Assembly: GCA_019359635.1 (NCBI GenBank)
Contig: JAHHGY010000005.1
Span: forward strand, 22,278-86,277
Direction: 5' to 3'
Length of the DNA stretch: 64,000 nt
DNA from: Chroococcus sp. CMT-3BRIN-NPC107
GTDB lineage: Bacteria > Cyanobacteriota > Cyanobacteriia > Cyanobacteriales > Chroococcidiopsidaceae
Position numbers and translations under genes: made by a program. Numbering within the stretch: the first letter of the stretch is position 1; each line of letters starts with the position of its first letter. Below, piece after piece: positions 48,129 to 56,588 of this stretch. The notes below the pieces were generated by a model. That model was not told the origin of the DNA and did not search any database. It saw only the letters and a list, made by a program, of their open reading frames with translations.

Positions 48129-48188
48129 CAGCCTTTCTCCCTAAATATACATTTCACGGGCAATTACTATTTTAGCGGGAGAAGATAG

Positions 48189-48362
48189 TTATTTTACGCT
48201 TTCTCTTTGCCACCATCGAAGACGCAGCTTGTTTAAAAATTCAGGCATATTGTCTAAAGCTTCCACTGATGTTACCGGAAACGTTACCTAGTTGGCTTCT
48301 AACCTCAATTTTTCAAATAAACTCACAACTTTGCTGTCTTCTCGATGCTGAAGTAGGTAAAC
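48189..48362 (-). pseudogene. Possible small-gene remnant with in-frame stop
   Basis: Between the ABC ATPase and ctaB, one minus-strand frame reads a protein-like stretch VYLLQHREDSKVVSLFEKLR and then LEAN. It meets TAG (48288-48290) and continues VTFPVTSVEALDNMPEFLN, then KLRLRWWQRESVK and a stop. The 325-bp gap otherwise holds only HIP1 sites near ctaB. It looks like an old small gene or gene end, but no family is recognised. Confidence 0.3.
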
Positions 48363-48453
48363 TCATAACTCTTTTTTAGTCATTGATTCAAAGTTTGATT
48401 ATTAATATAAGGCGATCGCACTTCTGCCCAAAAAAGCGCGATCGCATCCTTAA

Positions 48454-49407
48454 TTAGACATGAAAGCCTGTTAATACAGCATTTACCAAGTAATGAGTGA
48501 CGGGTAGAGAGTCAACAATCATTGCCGCGCTTAGAGCCATCATGTAGATAATTGAGTAAAAGAACAGACTTCTAGCTAATTCTTTACTATCGGGTTCAAG
48601 CCGCAACGCCCAAGCTTTTTTGAGGAAAAGAGTTGCCAAAAACGCCGCTAAAGCACCATAAACTACCCCAGAAACATTTAAGGGATAGATGAGCAAAAAG
48701 GTAGAAGGAATGAGGATTAAAGTATAAAGCCAAATTTGCTTAGTAGTAGCTTCATTACCCGCAACTACCGGAAGCATAGGTACGCCAACTTTGGCATAAT
48801 CATCGCGGATCATTAAAGCCAAAGCCCAAAAATGCGGCGGAGTCCACAAAAACACGATCGCAAATATTACCCAAGCCGCCCAACTCAATGTGCCTGTAAC
48901 CGCCGCCCAACCTACCAGTGCTGGTATTGCTCCCGCAGCGCCACCAATAACAATATTTTGGCTGGTATGGCGTTTGAGCAAATGAGTGTAAATAGCCACG
49001 TAGAAAACAATGCCAGACATTGCTAATAAAGCGCTGAGTAAATTGGCTTTGGCTGTTAATAAAGTAAAAGACAGTATGGTTAACGCGATCGCAAATATTA
49101 ACGCATCTCGCGGCTGAACTTTACCCGCAGGCAAAGGACGATGGCGGGTGCGTTCCATAGCATAATCAATATCGCGATCGTAAACGCAATTAATTGTTTG
49201 GGCAGCCGCCGCAGCCAACGTACCACCAATTAAAGTTACTAACAGCAACAATGGATCTACTTGTCCATTTCCGGCAATCCACATACTACTAGCTGTAGTA
49301 ATTAACAATAGCGGGATAATTCTTGGCTTTGTTAGCTGGTAATAACTGCGAACAACTTCAGAAAAATTTTCATGGCGGCGAGAGAGGCTAGACCCGATTG
49401 TACTCAC
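48454..49407 (-). CDS. ctaB: Protoheme IX farnesyltransferase (heme O synthase)
   Basis: This 317-residue UbiA-family membrane enzyme attaches a farnesyl group to heme b, giving heme O for cytochrome oxidase. It has about eight to nine transmembrane helices and the two aspartate-rich prenyl-binding motifs: [15 protein letters not shown] and the second loop [12 protein letters not shown]. Start is GTG at 49407. It lies 60 bp downstream of ctaA on the same strand. Both sit back to back with the ctaCDE operon. Confidence 0.95.
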   Translation of the reverse strand: MSTIGSSLSRRHENFSEVVRSYYQLTKPRIIPLLLITTASSMWIAGNGQVDPLLLLVTLIGGTLAAAAAQTINCVYDRDIDYAMERTRHRPLPAGKVQPRDALIFAIALTILSFTLLTAKANLLSALLAMSGIVFYVAIYTHLLKRHTSQNIVIGGAAGAIPALVGWAAVTGTLSWAAWVIFAIVFLWTPPHFWALALMIRDDYAKVGVPMLPVVAGNEATTKQIWLYTLILIPSTFLLIYPLNVSGVVYGALAAFLATLFLKKAWALRLEPDSKELARSLFFYSIIYMMALSAAMIVDSLPVTHYLVNAVLTGFHV

Positions 49408-49467
49408 ACTACTAAATCCTTAATCATTGAAACAACATAAAATCCAAAGTCAGAAGCTATCTTGCAT

Positions 49468-50421
49468 TTAACGATGGGCTTCTGGCAAAAAAGCGCGAAG
49501 ATCGTAACCGGGCGCGCTTGCGCTATCACGCCATCCCAAAACAGTAAAAGCAACTAGAGAGCCTAATAATACTGCTCCTACAGCTTGATGAGCTACTGTT
49601 AAAGGCTCTACTTGCAGATGTAAGCGCAAGGTAGCAATACCCAACAAAATTTGCAATAGTAATAACCCACCCGCCATATTTGCCAATAGCCGCAAAGCCG
49701 GATGCAAAGCTGGAGTCCGTAAAGACACCCAAACTACCGCAATAATTGCCAAACTAGGCAGCACTACGCCACCGATGTGACTGTACATCACACTACACAA
49801 AGCTTTAACTGCTAAACACTGATGCAACGCCCATCGAGAAGCTACTATTGCCCCCAGCAAGCTTTGTAAATAAACCAAAATTGCCGCCGTTAGTCCTAGC
49901 CAAGGCAATTTACCCGCCGTCCCCGTCCCTTGATAGGGAGTCAGCGCCGTCCCAATAACTAACAGCGTGCTAAAAAATAATAATGCTGTGCCTAAATGAG
50001 CCGTGACGATGTCAAATCGCAATAATTGCGTAACGGTTAAGCCGCCTAGTACGCCTTGAAATACAATTAAACCCAAGGAGAAAGTAGCCGCCCAAGGTAG
50101 CCAACTGGGTAATTGACGGCGATTCCACCAAGAGGTAACAGTTAATGCGATCGCGCCTACACCAATTAACGCCGCATCCAAGCGGTGAAACCACTCTAAA
50201 AATACTTGAAGATTCATTTGCGCTCTTGGTACGAGCGTACCGTAACACAAGGGCCAATCGGGACAAGCTAGTCCTGCATTCATGACGCGGGTGGCGCTGC
50301 CAATTGCCATCAAAATTAATGTAGCAATACACAACTTCCATACCCAGCGCCGGATGCGATCTTGCGGCTGAGATTGATTTTGCGCGGCTACGCTGGTTTG
50401 CGGAACAATAAATTCTGTCAT
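49468..50421 (-). CDS. ctaA: Heme A synthase
   Basis: This 317-residue membrane enzyme oxidises heme O to heme A. It has about eight transmembrane helices, with heme-ligand histidines in FLEWFHRLDA and VTAHLGTAL (first half) and VMYSHIGG and VAHQAVGA (second half). The extracytoplasmic NAGLACPDWPLCYG loop holds a cysteine pair. The ATG at 50421 is preceded 8 bases upstream by AGAAGG; an ATG at 50454 would add 11 residues but has no ribosome site. It heads the ctaA-ctaB unit, divergent from ctaC. Confidence 0.94.
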   Translation of the reverse strand: MTEFIVPQTSVAAQNQSQPQDRIRRWVWKLCIATLILMAIGSATRVMNAGLACPDWPLCYGTLVPRAQMNLQVFLEWFHRLDAALIGVGAIALTVTSWWNRRQLPSWLPWAATFSLGLIVFQGVLGGLTVTQLLRFDIVTAHLGTALLFFSTLLVIGTALTPYQGTGTAGKLPWLGLTAAILVYLQSLLGAIVASRWALHQCLAVKALCSVMYSHIGGVVLPSLAIIAVVWVSLRTPALHPALRLLANMAGGLLLLQILLGIATLRLHLQVEPLTVAHQAVGAVLLGSLVAFTVLGWRDSASAPGYDLRAFLPEAHR

Positions 50422-50454
50422 GGACGATACCTTCTGCCCATCTAGATAAGCCAT

Positions 50455-50795
50455 TAAAGTTTATTATTTTGTGAGTGCTGGCTTTCTTCCACCCTAACGT
50501 ATTGTAAACAGGAGAAACAGAAAATTATTTCTGTTTTGACTAACTATCAGGGTTTACCTCCAATGATTCAAGATTTTGGAGAATTTGTTTTTGCTGCATT
50601 TGCAAATAATCTTTACTTTTCTTAACAATATCTCAAAGCAAGACCTAGGGAGAAAAACAGCAAGAATAAGTAGCGATCCCAAAGAAAATAAGTAAAAAGT
50701 ATTTTAACCAACTCACTAAGCCCAATAGCTGCACTAACGTGGTAAGTGAGTAAGACTAGAAATAGTAGTAAATTCATAAACATTAGTACAAACCC
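50455..50795. other. Divergent control region ctaA / ctaCDE
   Basis: This 341-bp AT-rich spacer has no supported coding frame. It must contain the promoters for heme A synthesis genes on one side and for the oxidase operon on the other. No specific operator was identified. Confidence 0.5.
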
Positions 50796-51863
50796 GTGAA
50801 AATCCCAGGTTCTATTTGGACTTTACTTATCGGTATCGTACTGACCTTATTCAGCCTTTGGTACGGTCAAAATCATGGTCTACTACCTGTAGCTGCCACC
50901 GATGAAGCAGTGCTTGTAGACGGTTTGTTTAATACGATGATGACCGTATCTATCGGACTATTTTTGCTAGTTGAAGGCATTTTAATTTATTCAGCGTTTA
51001 AGTTTCGCCGCAGTCCTGGCGACAATACCGACGCAGCGCCAGTATTTGGCAACGTCCCCTTAGAAATTCTCTGGACGGCAATCCCAGCGATCGTTGTACT
51101 GGGAATTTCAATTTATAGCTTTGAGGTCTACAACTCCATTGGTGGGTTCGATCCCCACGATATGCACGCAGCGACGCAGCCTCAAGCGATGAAAATGCCC
51201 GGAAGTGCGATCGCGGCAACTTTGAGCGACAACGCTAATCAACAAAAGTCTGACGAGGCGATGCAAGACCCAGCAACGGCCGCCGTTCGCAACTCAGACC
51301 AAATTCCTCAAAAAAATGATGCTCCAGGTCTTGGGATTGTTTCGCCCACAATTGGCGCAAGCAAAGATAGAGAAGGAATGTCACCAGAATTTGCCGTTAA
51401 CGTTACCGGAATGCAGTACGCTTGGATTTTTACTTATCCTGATACGGGACTCGTCTCTAGCGAATTGCACGTACCAGTCGGGCGGGAAGTAATCGCCAAC
51501 ATGAGCGCCAACGATGTAATTCATGCGTTTTGGGTTCCAGAATTTCGTTTAAAGCAAGATGTGATCCCCGGTCGTCAAACCACAATTCGCTTTACTCCCC
51601 GCGTGGAAGGTACTTATCCGTTAATTTGCGCCGAACTATGCGGACCCTATCACGGCGCAATGAATACTAAAGTAATTGTCGAACCACAGCAAACTTTCGA
51701 TAAGTGGGTGCAAGAGCAGCAAGTAGCCCAAGCGGATACATTGAATAGTGCGATCGCTCTTAATCCTACAGAAAAATCGCCCAACGAGTTTTTAGCGCCT
51801 TATACTAGCGATTTGGGCATCAATTCAGAAATGCTTAACCAAGTTTCTAGCCACCACCACTAA
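50796..51863 (+). CDS. ctaC: Cytochrome c oxidase subunit II
   Basis: This 355-residue subunit accepts electrons from cytochrome c or plastocyanin at its CuA centre. It has two transmembrane helices (about 8-25, 48-70, with a third hydrophobic stretch near 90-108) and an extracytoplasmic cupredoxin domain. All CuA ligands are visible: H243 (VIHAFW), C278, E280, C282, H286 and M289 (CAELCGPYHGAM). A polar insert (about 118-195) precedes the cupredoxin domain. The start is GTG at 50796. First gene of ctaCDE. Confidence 0.95.
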   Translation: MKIPGSIWTLLIGIVLTLFSLWYGQNHGLLPVAATDEAVLVDGLFNTMMTVSIGLFLLVEGILIYSAFKFRRSPGDNTDAAPVFGNVPLEILWTAIPAIVVLGISIYSFEVYNSIGGFDPHDMHAATQPQAMKMPGSAIAATLSDNANQQKSDEAMQDPATAAVRNSDQIPQKNDAPGLGIVSPTIGASKDREGMSPEFAVNVTGMQYAWIFTYPDTGLVSSELHVPVGREVIANMSANDVIHAFWVPEFRLKQDVIPGRQTTIRFTPRVEGTYPLICAELCGPYHGAMNTKVIVEPQQTFDKWVQEQQVAQADTLNSAIALNPTEKSPNEFLAPYTSDLGINSEMLNQVSSHHH

Positions 51864-51898
51864 GTAAAGTTTGACCCAATTCTCTTTCCTTAATTTCT

Positions 51899-53641
51899 AT
51901 GACTCAAGCACAGTTACAAGAAAGAGCTAATATACCCGCTCATAACGAAGACGAAGCCAATAGAAATTGGCGCGATTTCTTTACCTTCAACACCGATCAC
52001 AAAGTAATTGGCATTCAGTACATAGTTACAACCTTTGTCTTTTACTGTATCGGTGGAGTTATGGCGGATTTAGTTCGCACCGAATTGAAAACCCCAGACT
52101 TGGATTTTGTCAGCGCCGAAGTGTACAACAGCTTGTTTACACTCCACGCTACGGTAATGATTTTTCTCTGGATTGTTCCCGCCGGAGCAGGATTTGCTAA
52201 TTATCTGATTCCGCTCATGATTGGGGCGAAAGATATGGCATTTCCGAAGTTAAACGCCGTAGCTTTTTGGATGGTTCCCCCCGCCGGATTATTGCTAATG
52301 GCTAGTTTGCTAATCGGTGATGCGCCCGATGCTGGTTGGACTTCCTACCCGCCTTTAAGCCTAGTAACAGGACAAGTAGGGGAAGCAATTTGGATTATGA
52401 GCTTGCTATTACTAGGAACATCCTCAATTTTGGGAGCGTTAAACTTTCTGGTGACACTGCTGAAAATGCGGACTCCAGGAATGGGAGTATTTCAAATGCC
52501 CTTATTTTGTTGGGCAATGTTTTCTACTTCCGCCTTAGTTTTGGTATCAACTCCGGTACTTGCTGGCGCTTTAATCTTGTTAGCGTTTGACTTGTTGGCG
52601 GGGACGATGTTTTTTAACCCCACAGGTGGCGGCGACCCCGTAGTATACCAACATATGTTTTGGTTTTACTCCCATCCTGCCGTATACATCATGATTTTGC
52701 CCTTTTTTGGGGTAATTTCGGAAGTTATACCAGTTCACGCGCGTAAACCAGTATTTGGCTACAAAGCGATCGCATATTCCAGTTTAGCTATCAGCTTTTT
52801 GGGCTTAATAGTCTGGGCGCACCATATGTTTACTAGCGGTATTCCTGGCTGGTTGCGGATGTTTTTCATGATTACTACCATGATTATTGCCGTACCTACA
52901 GGTATTAAAGTATTTAGCTGGTTGGCGACGTTGTGGGGCGGCAAACTGCGCCTAAACAGTGCTTTATTGTTTGCAATGGGTTTTGTGGGAACCTTTGTAA
53001 TTGGCGGAATTAGTGGCGTAATGTTAGCTGCTGTCCCCTTTGATATCCACGTCCACGATACTTATTTTGTAGTCGCTCACCTGCACTATGTACTTTTTGG
53101 CGGTAGTGTACTAGGCATTTATTCTGGTTATTATCACTGGTTTCCGAAAGTAACAGGGCGGATGATTAACGAATTTTGGGGTAAAGTTCATTTTGCCCTG
53201 ACAATCGTCGGTCTAAACCTTGCCTTTTTACCCATGCACAAATTAGGCATGATGGGTATGAACCGCCGGATTGCCATGTACGATCCCAAGTACGAAACCC
53301 TCAACTTTATCTGTACAATGGGCGCGTACTTGCTGGCAATTTCGACTTTCCCCTTCATCATCAATGCAATTTGGAGTTGGCATTACGGGCCAAAAGCTGG
53401 TGATAATCCTTGGGAAGCCTTAACTTTGGAATGGATGACAACTTCACCTCCAGCCATTGAAAACTTTGACAAATTGCCCGTTTTAGCAACGGGCCCTTAC
53501 GACTACGGTATGAACAACAAAAAAGACGTAGACGTACCGTTAGCCGATGAACGAGAACCAGCCTTAGCAGCCGGGCCAAGCTCTGTATTAAGAGCCGATC
53601 CCGATCCTAAAGTCGCTGCTAACTCAGAAGATCGCCAATAA
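51899..53641 (+). CDS. ctaD: Cytochrome c oxidase subunit I
   Basis: This 580-residue catalytic core subunit has 12 transmembrane helices and carries heme a and the heme a3-CuB centre. Key residues are the heme a histidine in SLFTLHATVMIFLW, the His-Tyr crosslink region FYSHPAVYI, the CuB pair in WAHHMF, and HVHDTYFVVAHLHYV with the a3 and a ligands. This is an A-type oxidase with the YSHPAVYI tyrosine. It lies 35 bp after ctaC. A strong hairpin with T-run follows before ctaE. Confidence 0.97.
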   Translation: MTQAQLQERANIPAHNEDEANRNWRDFFTFNTDHKVIGIQYIVTTFVFYCIGGVMADLVRTELKTPDLDFVSAEVYNSLFTLHATVMIFLWIVPAGAGFANYLIPLMIGAKDMAFPKLNAVAFWMVPPAGLLLMASLLIGDAPDAGWTSYPPLSLVTGQVGEAIWIMSLLLLGTSSILGALNFLVTLLKMRTPGMGVFQMPLFCWAMFSTSALVLVSTPVLAGALILLAFDLLAGTMFFNPTGGGDPVVYQHMFWFYSHPAVYIMILPFFGVISEVIPVHARKPVFGYKAIAYSSLAISFLGLIVWAHHMFTSGIPGWLRMFFMITTMIIAVPTGIKVFSWLATLWGGKLRLNSALLFAMGFVGTFVIGGISGVMLAAVPFDIHVHDTYFVVAHLHYVLFGGSVLGIYSGYYHWFPKVTGRMINEFWGKVHFALTIVGLNLAFLPMHKLGMMGMNRRIAMYDPKYETLNFICTMGAYLLAISTFPFIINAIWSWHYGPKAGDNPWEALTLEWMTTSPPAIENFDKLPVLATGPYDYGMNNKKDVDVPLADEREPALAAGPSSVLRADPDPKVAANSEDRQ

Positions 53642-53647
53642 ATAAAG

Positions 53648-53691
53648 GCTAAAAGGTGATTCAAAAACAAGAAATCATCTTTTAGCTTTTT
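53648..53691 (+). terminator. Terminator-like hairpin between ctaD and ctaE
   Basis: A 14-bp stem (GCTAAAAGGTGATT / AATCATCTTTTAGC, one G-T pair) has a loop of about 11 bases and TTTTT directly after it. It lies 6 bp past the ctaD stop. It meets the description of an intrinsic terminator yet sits inside the operon. Confidence 0.75.
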
Positions 53692-53721
53692 GACTTAATT
53701 ACCTTATTGAGTAAAAGATTC

Positions 53722-54345
53722 ATGCAAATTCAAACTATAGATCCAGCTAAAACAGAACTCAATCATCACCATACGGCGGAAGTAGCAGGACACCACGAAG
53801 AACATCCCGACCATCGCATTTTTGGCTTAATTGTGTTTTTAGTTGCCGAAGGGATGATTTTTCTAGGAATGTTTGGCGCTTACCTAGCTTTCCGGTCGGT
53901 ATTACCTGTTTGGCCCCCTGAAGGAACCCCACGTTTAGAATTGTTGCTACCGGGAGTTAATACAGTTTTGCTAATTTCTAGCAGCTTTGTGATGCACAAT
54001 GCTGATGTGGCGGTAAAGAAAAACGACGTTAAAGGAATGCAAAAATGGTTAGCAATTACCGCCGCCATGGGGGCAATTTTCTTAGTTGGGCAACTATACG
54101 AGTACAGCCACTTAGAATTTACGCTAACTACAAACTTGTTTGCTAGTGCCTTTTACGTGCTAACAGGTTTTCACGGATTGCACGTATTTATCGGCGTTAC
54201 TGCGATTTTTGCCGTGTTATGGCGCAGTCGCAAAGCTGGACACTACAGCAGCGAAAAACACTTTGGCGTAGAAGCTGCCGAAATTTATTGGCACTTTGTA
54301 GATGTAGTGTGGATTATTTTGTTTGGCTTGTTGTACTTGCTTTAA
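53722..54345 (+). CDS. ctaE: Cytochrome c oxidase subunit III
   Basis: The ATG at 53722 gives 207 residues; a TTG at 53707 would add five without better support. The protein has five transmembrane helices. A histidine-rich start (ELNHHHTAEVAGHHEEH) precedes FGLIVFLVAEGMIFLGMFGAYLAF. Subunit III signatures FHGLHVFIG and EIYWHFVDVVWIILF are near the end. It completes the oxidase core and is probably transcribed partly by read-through of the hairpin behind ctaD. Confidence 0.95.
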   Translation: MQIQTIDPAKTELNHHHTAEVAGHHEEHPDHRIFGLIVFLVAEGMIFLGMFGAYLAFRSVLPVWPPEGTPRLELLLPGVNTVLLISSSFVMHNADVAVKKNDVKGMQKWLAITAAMGAIFLVGQLYEYSHLEFTLTTNLFASAFYVLTGFHGLHVFIGVTAIFAVLWRSRKAGHYSSEKHFGVEAAEIYWHFVDVVWIILFGLLYLL

Positions 54346-54364
54346 TCGCTTCAGAACTAGCTAT

Positions 54365-54392
54365 AAAAAAGCCCCCAATTGGAGGCTTTTTT
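54365..54392 (+). terminator. Intrinsic terminator after ctaE
   Basis: AAAAAAGCC / GGCTTTTTT, with two further G-C pairs, one mismatch and an AATT loop. It is a typical symmetrical terminator 19 bp after the ctaE stop. Confidence 0.85.
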
Positions 54393-54573
54393 AACCCATT
54401 TTTTAGGTTGACAATTTTTTACTCTATTTCGAGGCACAACAACCTGCCGTAGACTTAAAGTTATTAGCTCTTTTGCCTCAATCCATTGGCGATAAATCTC
54501 AATCAGTTGATAGAATTGCTGTTTGACAATCATTACAAAAGCTAATCGCTTTTATGGACAAAGTAATTTTTCT

Positions 54574-55143
54574 ATGACCTCTAAAGACCAAAAATCAATA
54601 GAAGCGCCTTTATGGTTGCGGGTTTGGCGCTCCCAGCGAGAGAATTTTCAACTAATTTTTATTGCTTTGTGTTTAGCGCTGCTAATTCGCGCCTTTGTTG
54701 CCGAACCGCGCTATATTCCTTCAGATTCTATGCTACCGACTTTACACACAGGCGATCGCTTAGTTATAGAAAAACTCTCCTATCGTTTTCACCCACCAGA
54801 AACGGGGGATATTATTGTCTTTCATACTCCCCAACAATTACAAGCTGCCTACGATAAAGAACAAGCCTTTATTAAGCGCGTAATTGCTACTCCTGAAGAA
54901 ACTATCGGCGTTACCAATGGCAAAGTATATTTAAACAGCCACCCTCTACAAGAAAACTATATTGCCGAACCCCCGGCTTATCGATTGTTACCCCAACAAG
55001 TTCCCGAACATAGTGTTTTTGTGATGGGCGACAACCGCAATGATAGTAACGATTCTCACGTTTGGGGCTTTTTACCGGAAGAAAATATTATTGGGAGGGC
55101 AACCTTTCGGTTTTGGCCCCTTAGTCGCATTGGTTTTGTTTAA
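54574..55143 (+). CDS. lepB: Signal peptidase I
   Basis: The ATG at 54574 gives a 189-residue membrane protease that removes signal peptides. An N-terminal transmembrane anchor (about 20-40; LIFIALCLALLIRAFVAEP) is followed by the catalytic Ser52 in SDSMLPTL, Lys101 in FIKRVIA, and the C-terminal box GDNRNDSNDSHVWGF. A TTG further upstream (54523) is unlikely to be the start. It overlaps a convergent gene by 4 bp. The neighbouring secreted proteins would be among its clients. Confidence 0.95.
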   Translation: MTSKDQKSIEAPLWLRVWRSQRENFQLIFIALCLALLIRAFVAEPRYIPSDSMLPTLHTGDRLVIEKLSYRFHPPETGDIIVFHTPQQLQAAYDKEQAFIKRVIATPEETIGVTNGKVYLNSHPLQENYIAEPPAYRLLPQQVPEHSVFVMGDNRNDSNDSHVWGFLPEENIIGRATFRFWPLSRIGFV

Positions 55144-55652
55144 AACTGTAAATAATACATCAACTGGCTAATCAAAGTACCAGGTAGCGATAACCGCCGT
55201 TGAAAATCTGCTAAGTTGCAGTATTTACCTTGTAATTTGCGATTTTGGACTATAGCTTGAGCTAAAGCTAAATCGACGGCGGGAAGTTCTACTAATTGCT
55301 CAATTGTCGCAGTATTTAGACTAAGAGGTGCAATAGTAAAAACTTCGTCGTAGTAGCAAAACTTGAGTACCGGAACTAAGGGCTGCAAATGCTGGACAGA
55401 AACATTCAAAGCTGCGGCAATGTCTTCTACGCTGCAAAACTGTACCCCCGCTTGGCATAATTGCACCAAGTTTCGCGCTTGATGAATAGATAAACCTGGA
55501 AGGCGCAACCAATCGTCTACTTTAGCTTTATTGACATCAATCTGGATACCCAAATCGGCGGCGATCGCAATTTCTGCCGTCGATTGCAACCGATAATAAG
55601 GATCGTTTAATAATTTAGTGCGAATTGATTGAACTGAAGGTAGCCATTGCAT
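55140..55652 (-). CDS. Helix-hairpin-helix protein (ComEA-like)
   Basis: This 170-residue protein has two to three helix-hairpin-helix motifs: LRLPGLSIHQARNLV, SVEDIAAALN and the LNTATIEQLVELPAVDLALA region near the C-terminus. The last matches ComEA-type DNA-binding hairpins. There is no signal peptide or transmembrane helix, so unlike ComEA it would be cytosolic. The function is unknown. It overlaps lepB in convergent orientation and follows a TM2-domain gene by 21 bp. Confidence 0.8.
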   Translation of the reverse strand: MQWLPSVQSIRTKLLNDPYYRLQSTAEIAIAADLGIQIDVNKAKVDDWLRLPGLSIHQARNLVQLCQAGVQFCSVEDIAAALNVSVQHLQPLVPVLKFCYYDEVFTIAPLSLNTATIEQLVELPAVDLALAQAIVQNRKLQGKYCNLADFQRRLSLPGTLISQLMYYLQF

Positions 55653-55673
55653 GAATTAGTCAAGGGTAGTTGC

Positions 55674-56054
55674 TTAAGCAATTTTATCTAACATTTGGCG
55701 GCGTTTCTGTTCAAACTCGTACTCAGAAATTAGCCCATCTTCTCGCAAACCGTCTAGCTGACGCAAGGCTTCAGAAATTGTTTTAACATTGTTTGGCGCA
55801 AGTTCTATCATAGACGAGGCTTTTTGCCCGTTTTGGTTAAAATTTTCGTCAAATTCTGCTTCGTTTTGCAGCAAGTACCATAAACCCTCAATGGCACTAG
55901 CGGCGCGAGGTATGGGTGTCCAAGACAATAGCAAGTATACTAACCCCCATACAGGCTGACCAAGATAAAACTTATGCCATCCCGCAATCGGGCTAATAGT
56001 TCCTGTCAAAGCTAAAACTGCGGCAATTTTTCGACTTTTTGACCGATCGCTCAT
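55674..56054 (-). CDS. TM2 / SHOCT domain membrane protein
   Basis: In this 126-residue protein a TM2-like pair of hydrophobic segments (about 9-50; GWHKFYLGQPVWGLVYLLLS) joins to a C-terminal SHOCT-type helix-turn-helix (about 90-126; LRQLDGLREDGLISEYEFEQ). SHOCT domains are short oligomerisation modules. The gene is 21 bp upstream of the HhH gene on the same strand. The function is unknown. Confidence 0.75.
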   Translation of the reverse strand: MSDRSKSRKIAAVLALTGTISPIAGWHKFYLGQPVWGLVYLLLSWTPIPRAASAIEGLWYLLQNEAEFDENFNQNGQKASSMIELAPNNVKTISEALRQLDGLREDGLISEYEFEQKRRQMLDKIA

Positions 56055-56232
56055 TTTTCGGCAACTCTAAAACCTATAGCAAAATTTATATACATATAAC
56101 TGCTAAATAGTCAAGTGGAGAAATCTCGCTGCTAAAGGTGTTCGAGCTAAACCTTAAGTCTAGACTAGAATGATACTAAACGCCAAAGTACAGATATTTT
56201 GGGCGATCGCACCAGAGTTATAGAACAGCGCT

Positions 56233-56556
56233 ATGGGATTTTTTGATTCTGAGATAGTACAACTTGAAGCCAAACAACTATTTGAAGAATACCAAGCTCT
56301 AGTAAAGCTGGGTAATAGTTACGGCAAATTTGACCGCGACGGCAAAAAATTATTTATCGAGCAAATGGAATCTATGATGGAGCGCTATCGAATTTTTATG
56401 AAGCGCTTTGAGCTATCAGAAGATTTTATGGCTCAGATGACTGTAGAACAGCTTAAAACTCAGCTAAATCAATTTGGTGTCACTCCTCAGCAAATGTTCG
56501 ATCAAATGAACTTTACTTTAGAGCGAATGAAAGCTGAGTTAGAAAAGCAGCCTTGA
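56233..56556 (+). CDS. DUF1825 family protein
   Basis: This 107-residue, all-helical protein matches the cyanobacterial DUF1825 family from its first residues (MGFFDSEIVQLEAKQLFEEY) to the methionine- and glutamine-rich end (QFGVTPQQMFDQMNFTLERM). It has no signal peptide or membrane helix. The family is widely conserved in cyanobacteria, and its role is unknown to me. It stands alone, converging on the PBP1A gene. Confidence 0.88.
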   Translation: MGFFDSEIVQLEAKQLFEEYQALVKLGNSYGKFDRDGKKLFIEQMESMMERYRIFMKRFELSEDFMAQMTVEQLKTQLNQFGVTPQQMFDQMNFTLERMKAELEKQP

Positions 56557-56588
56557 TTTTTAAATTGAGTTAAAACTCAAAACTTTAG

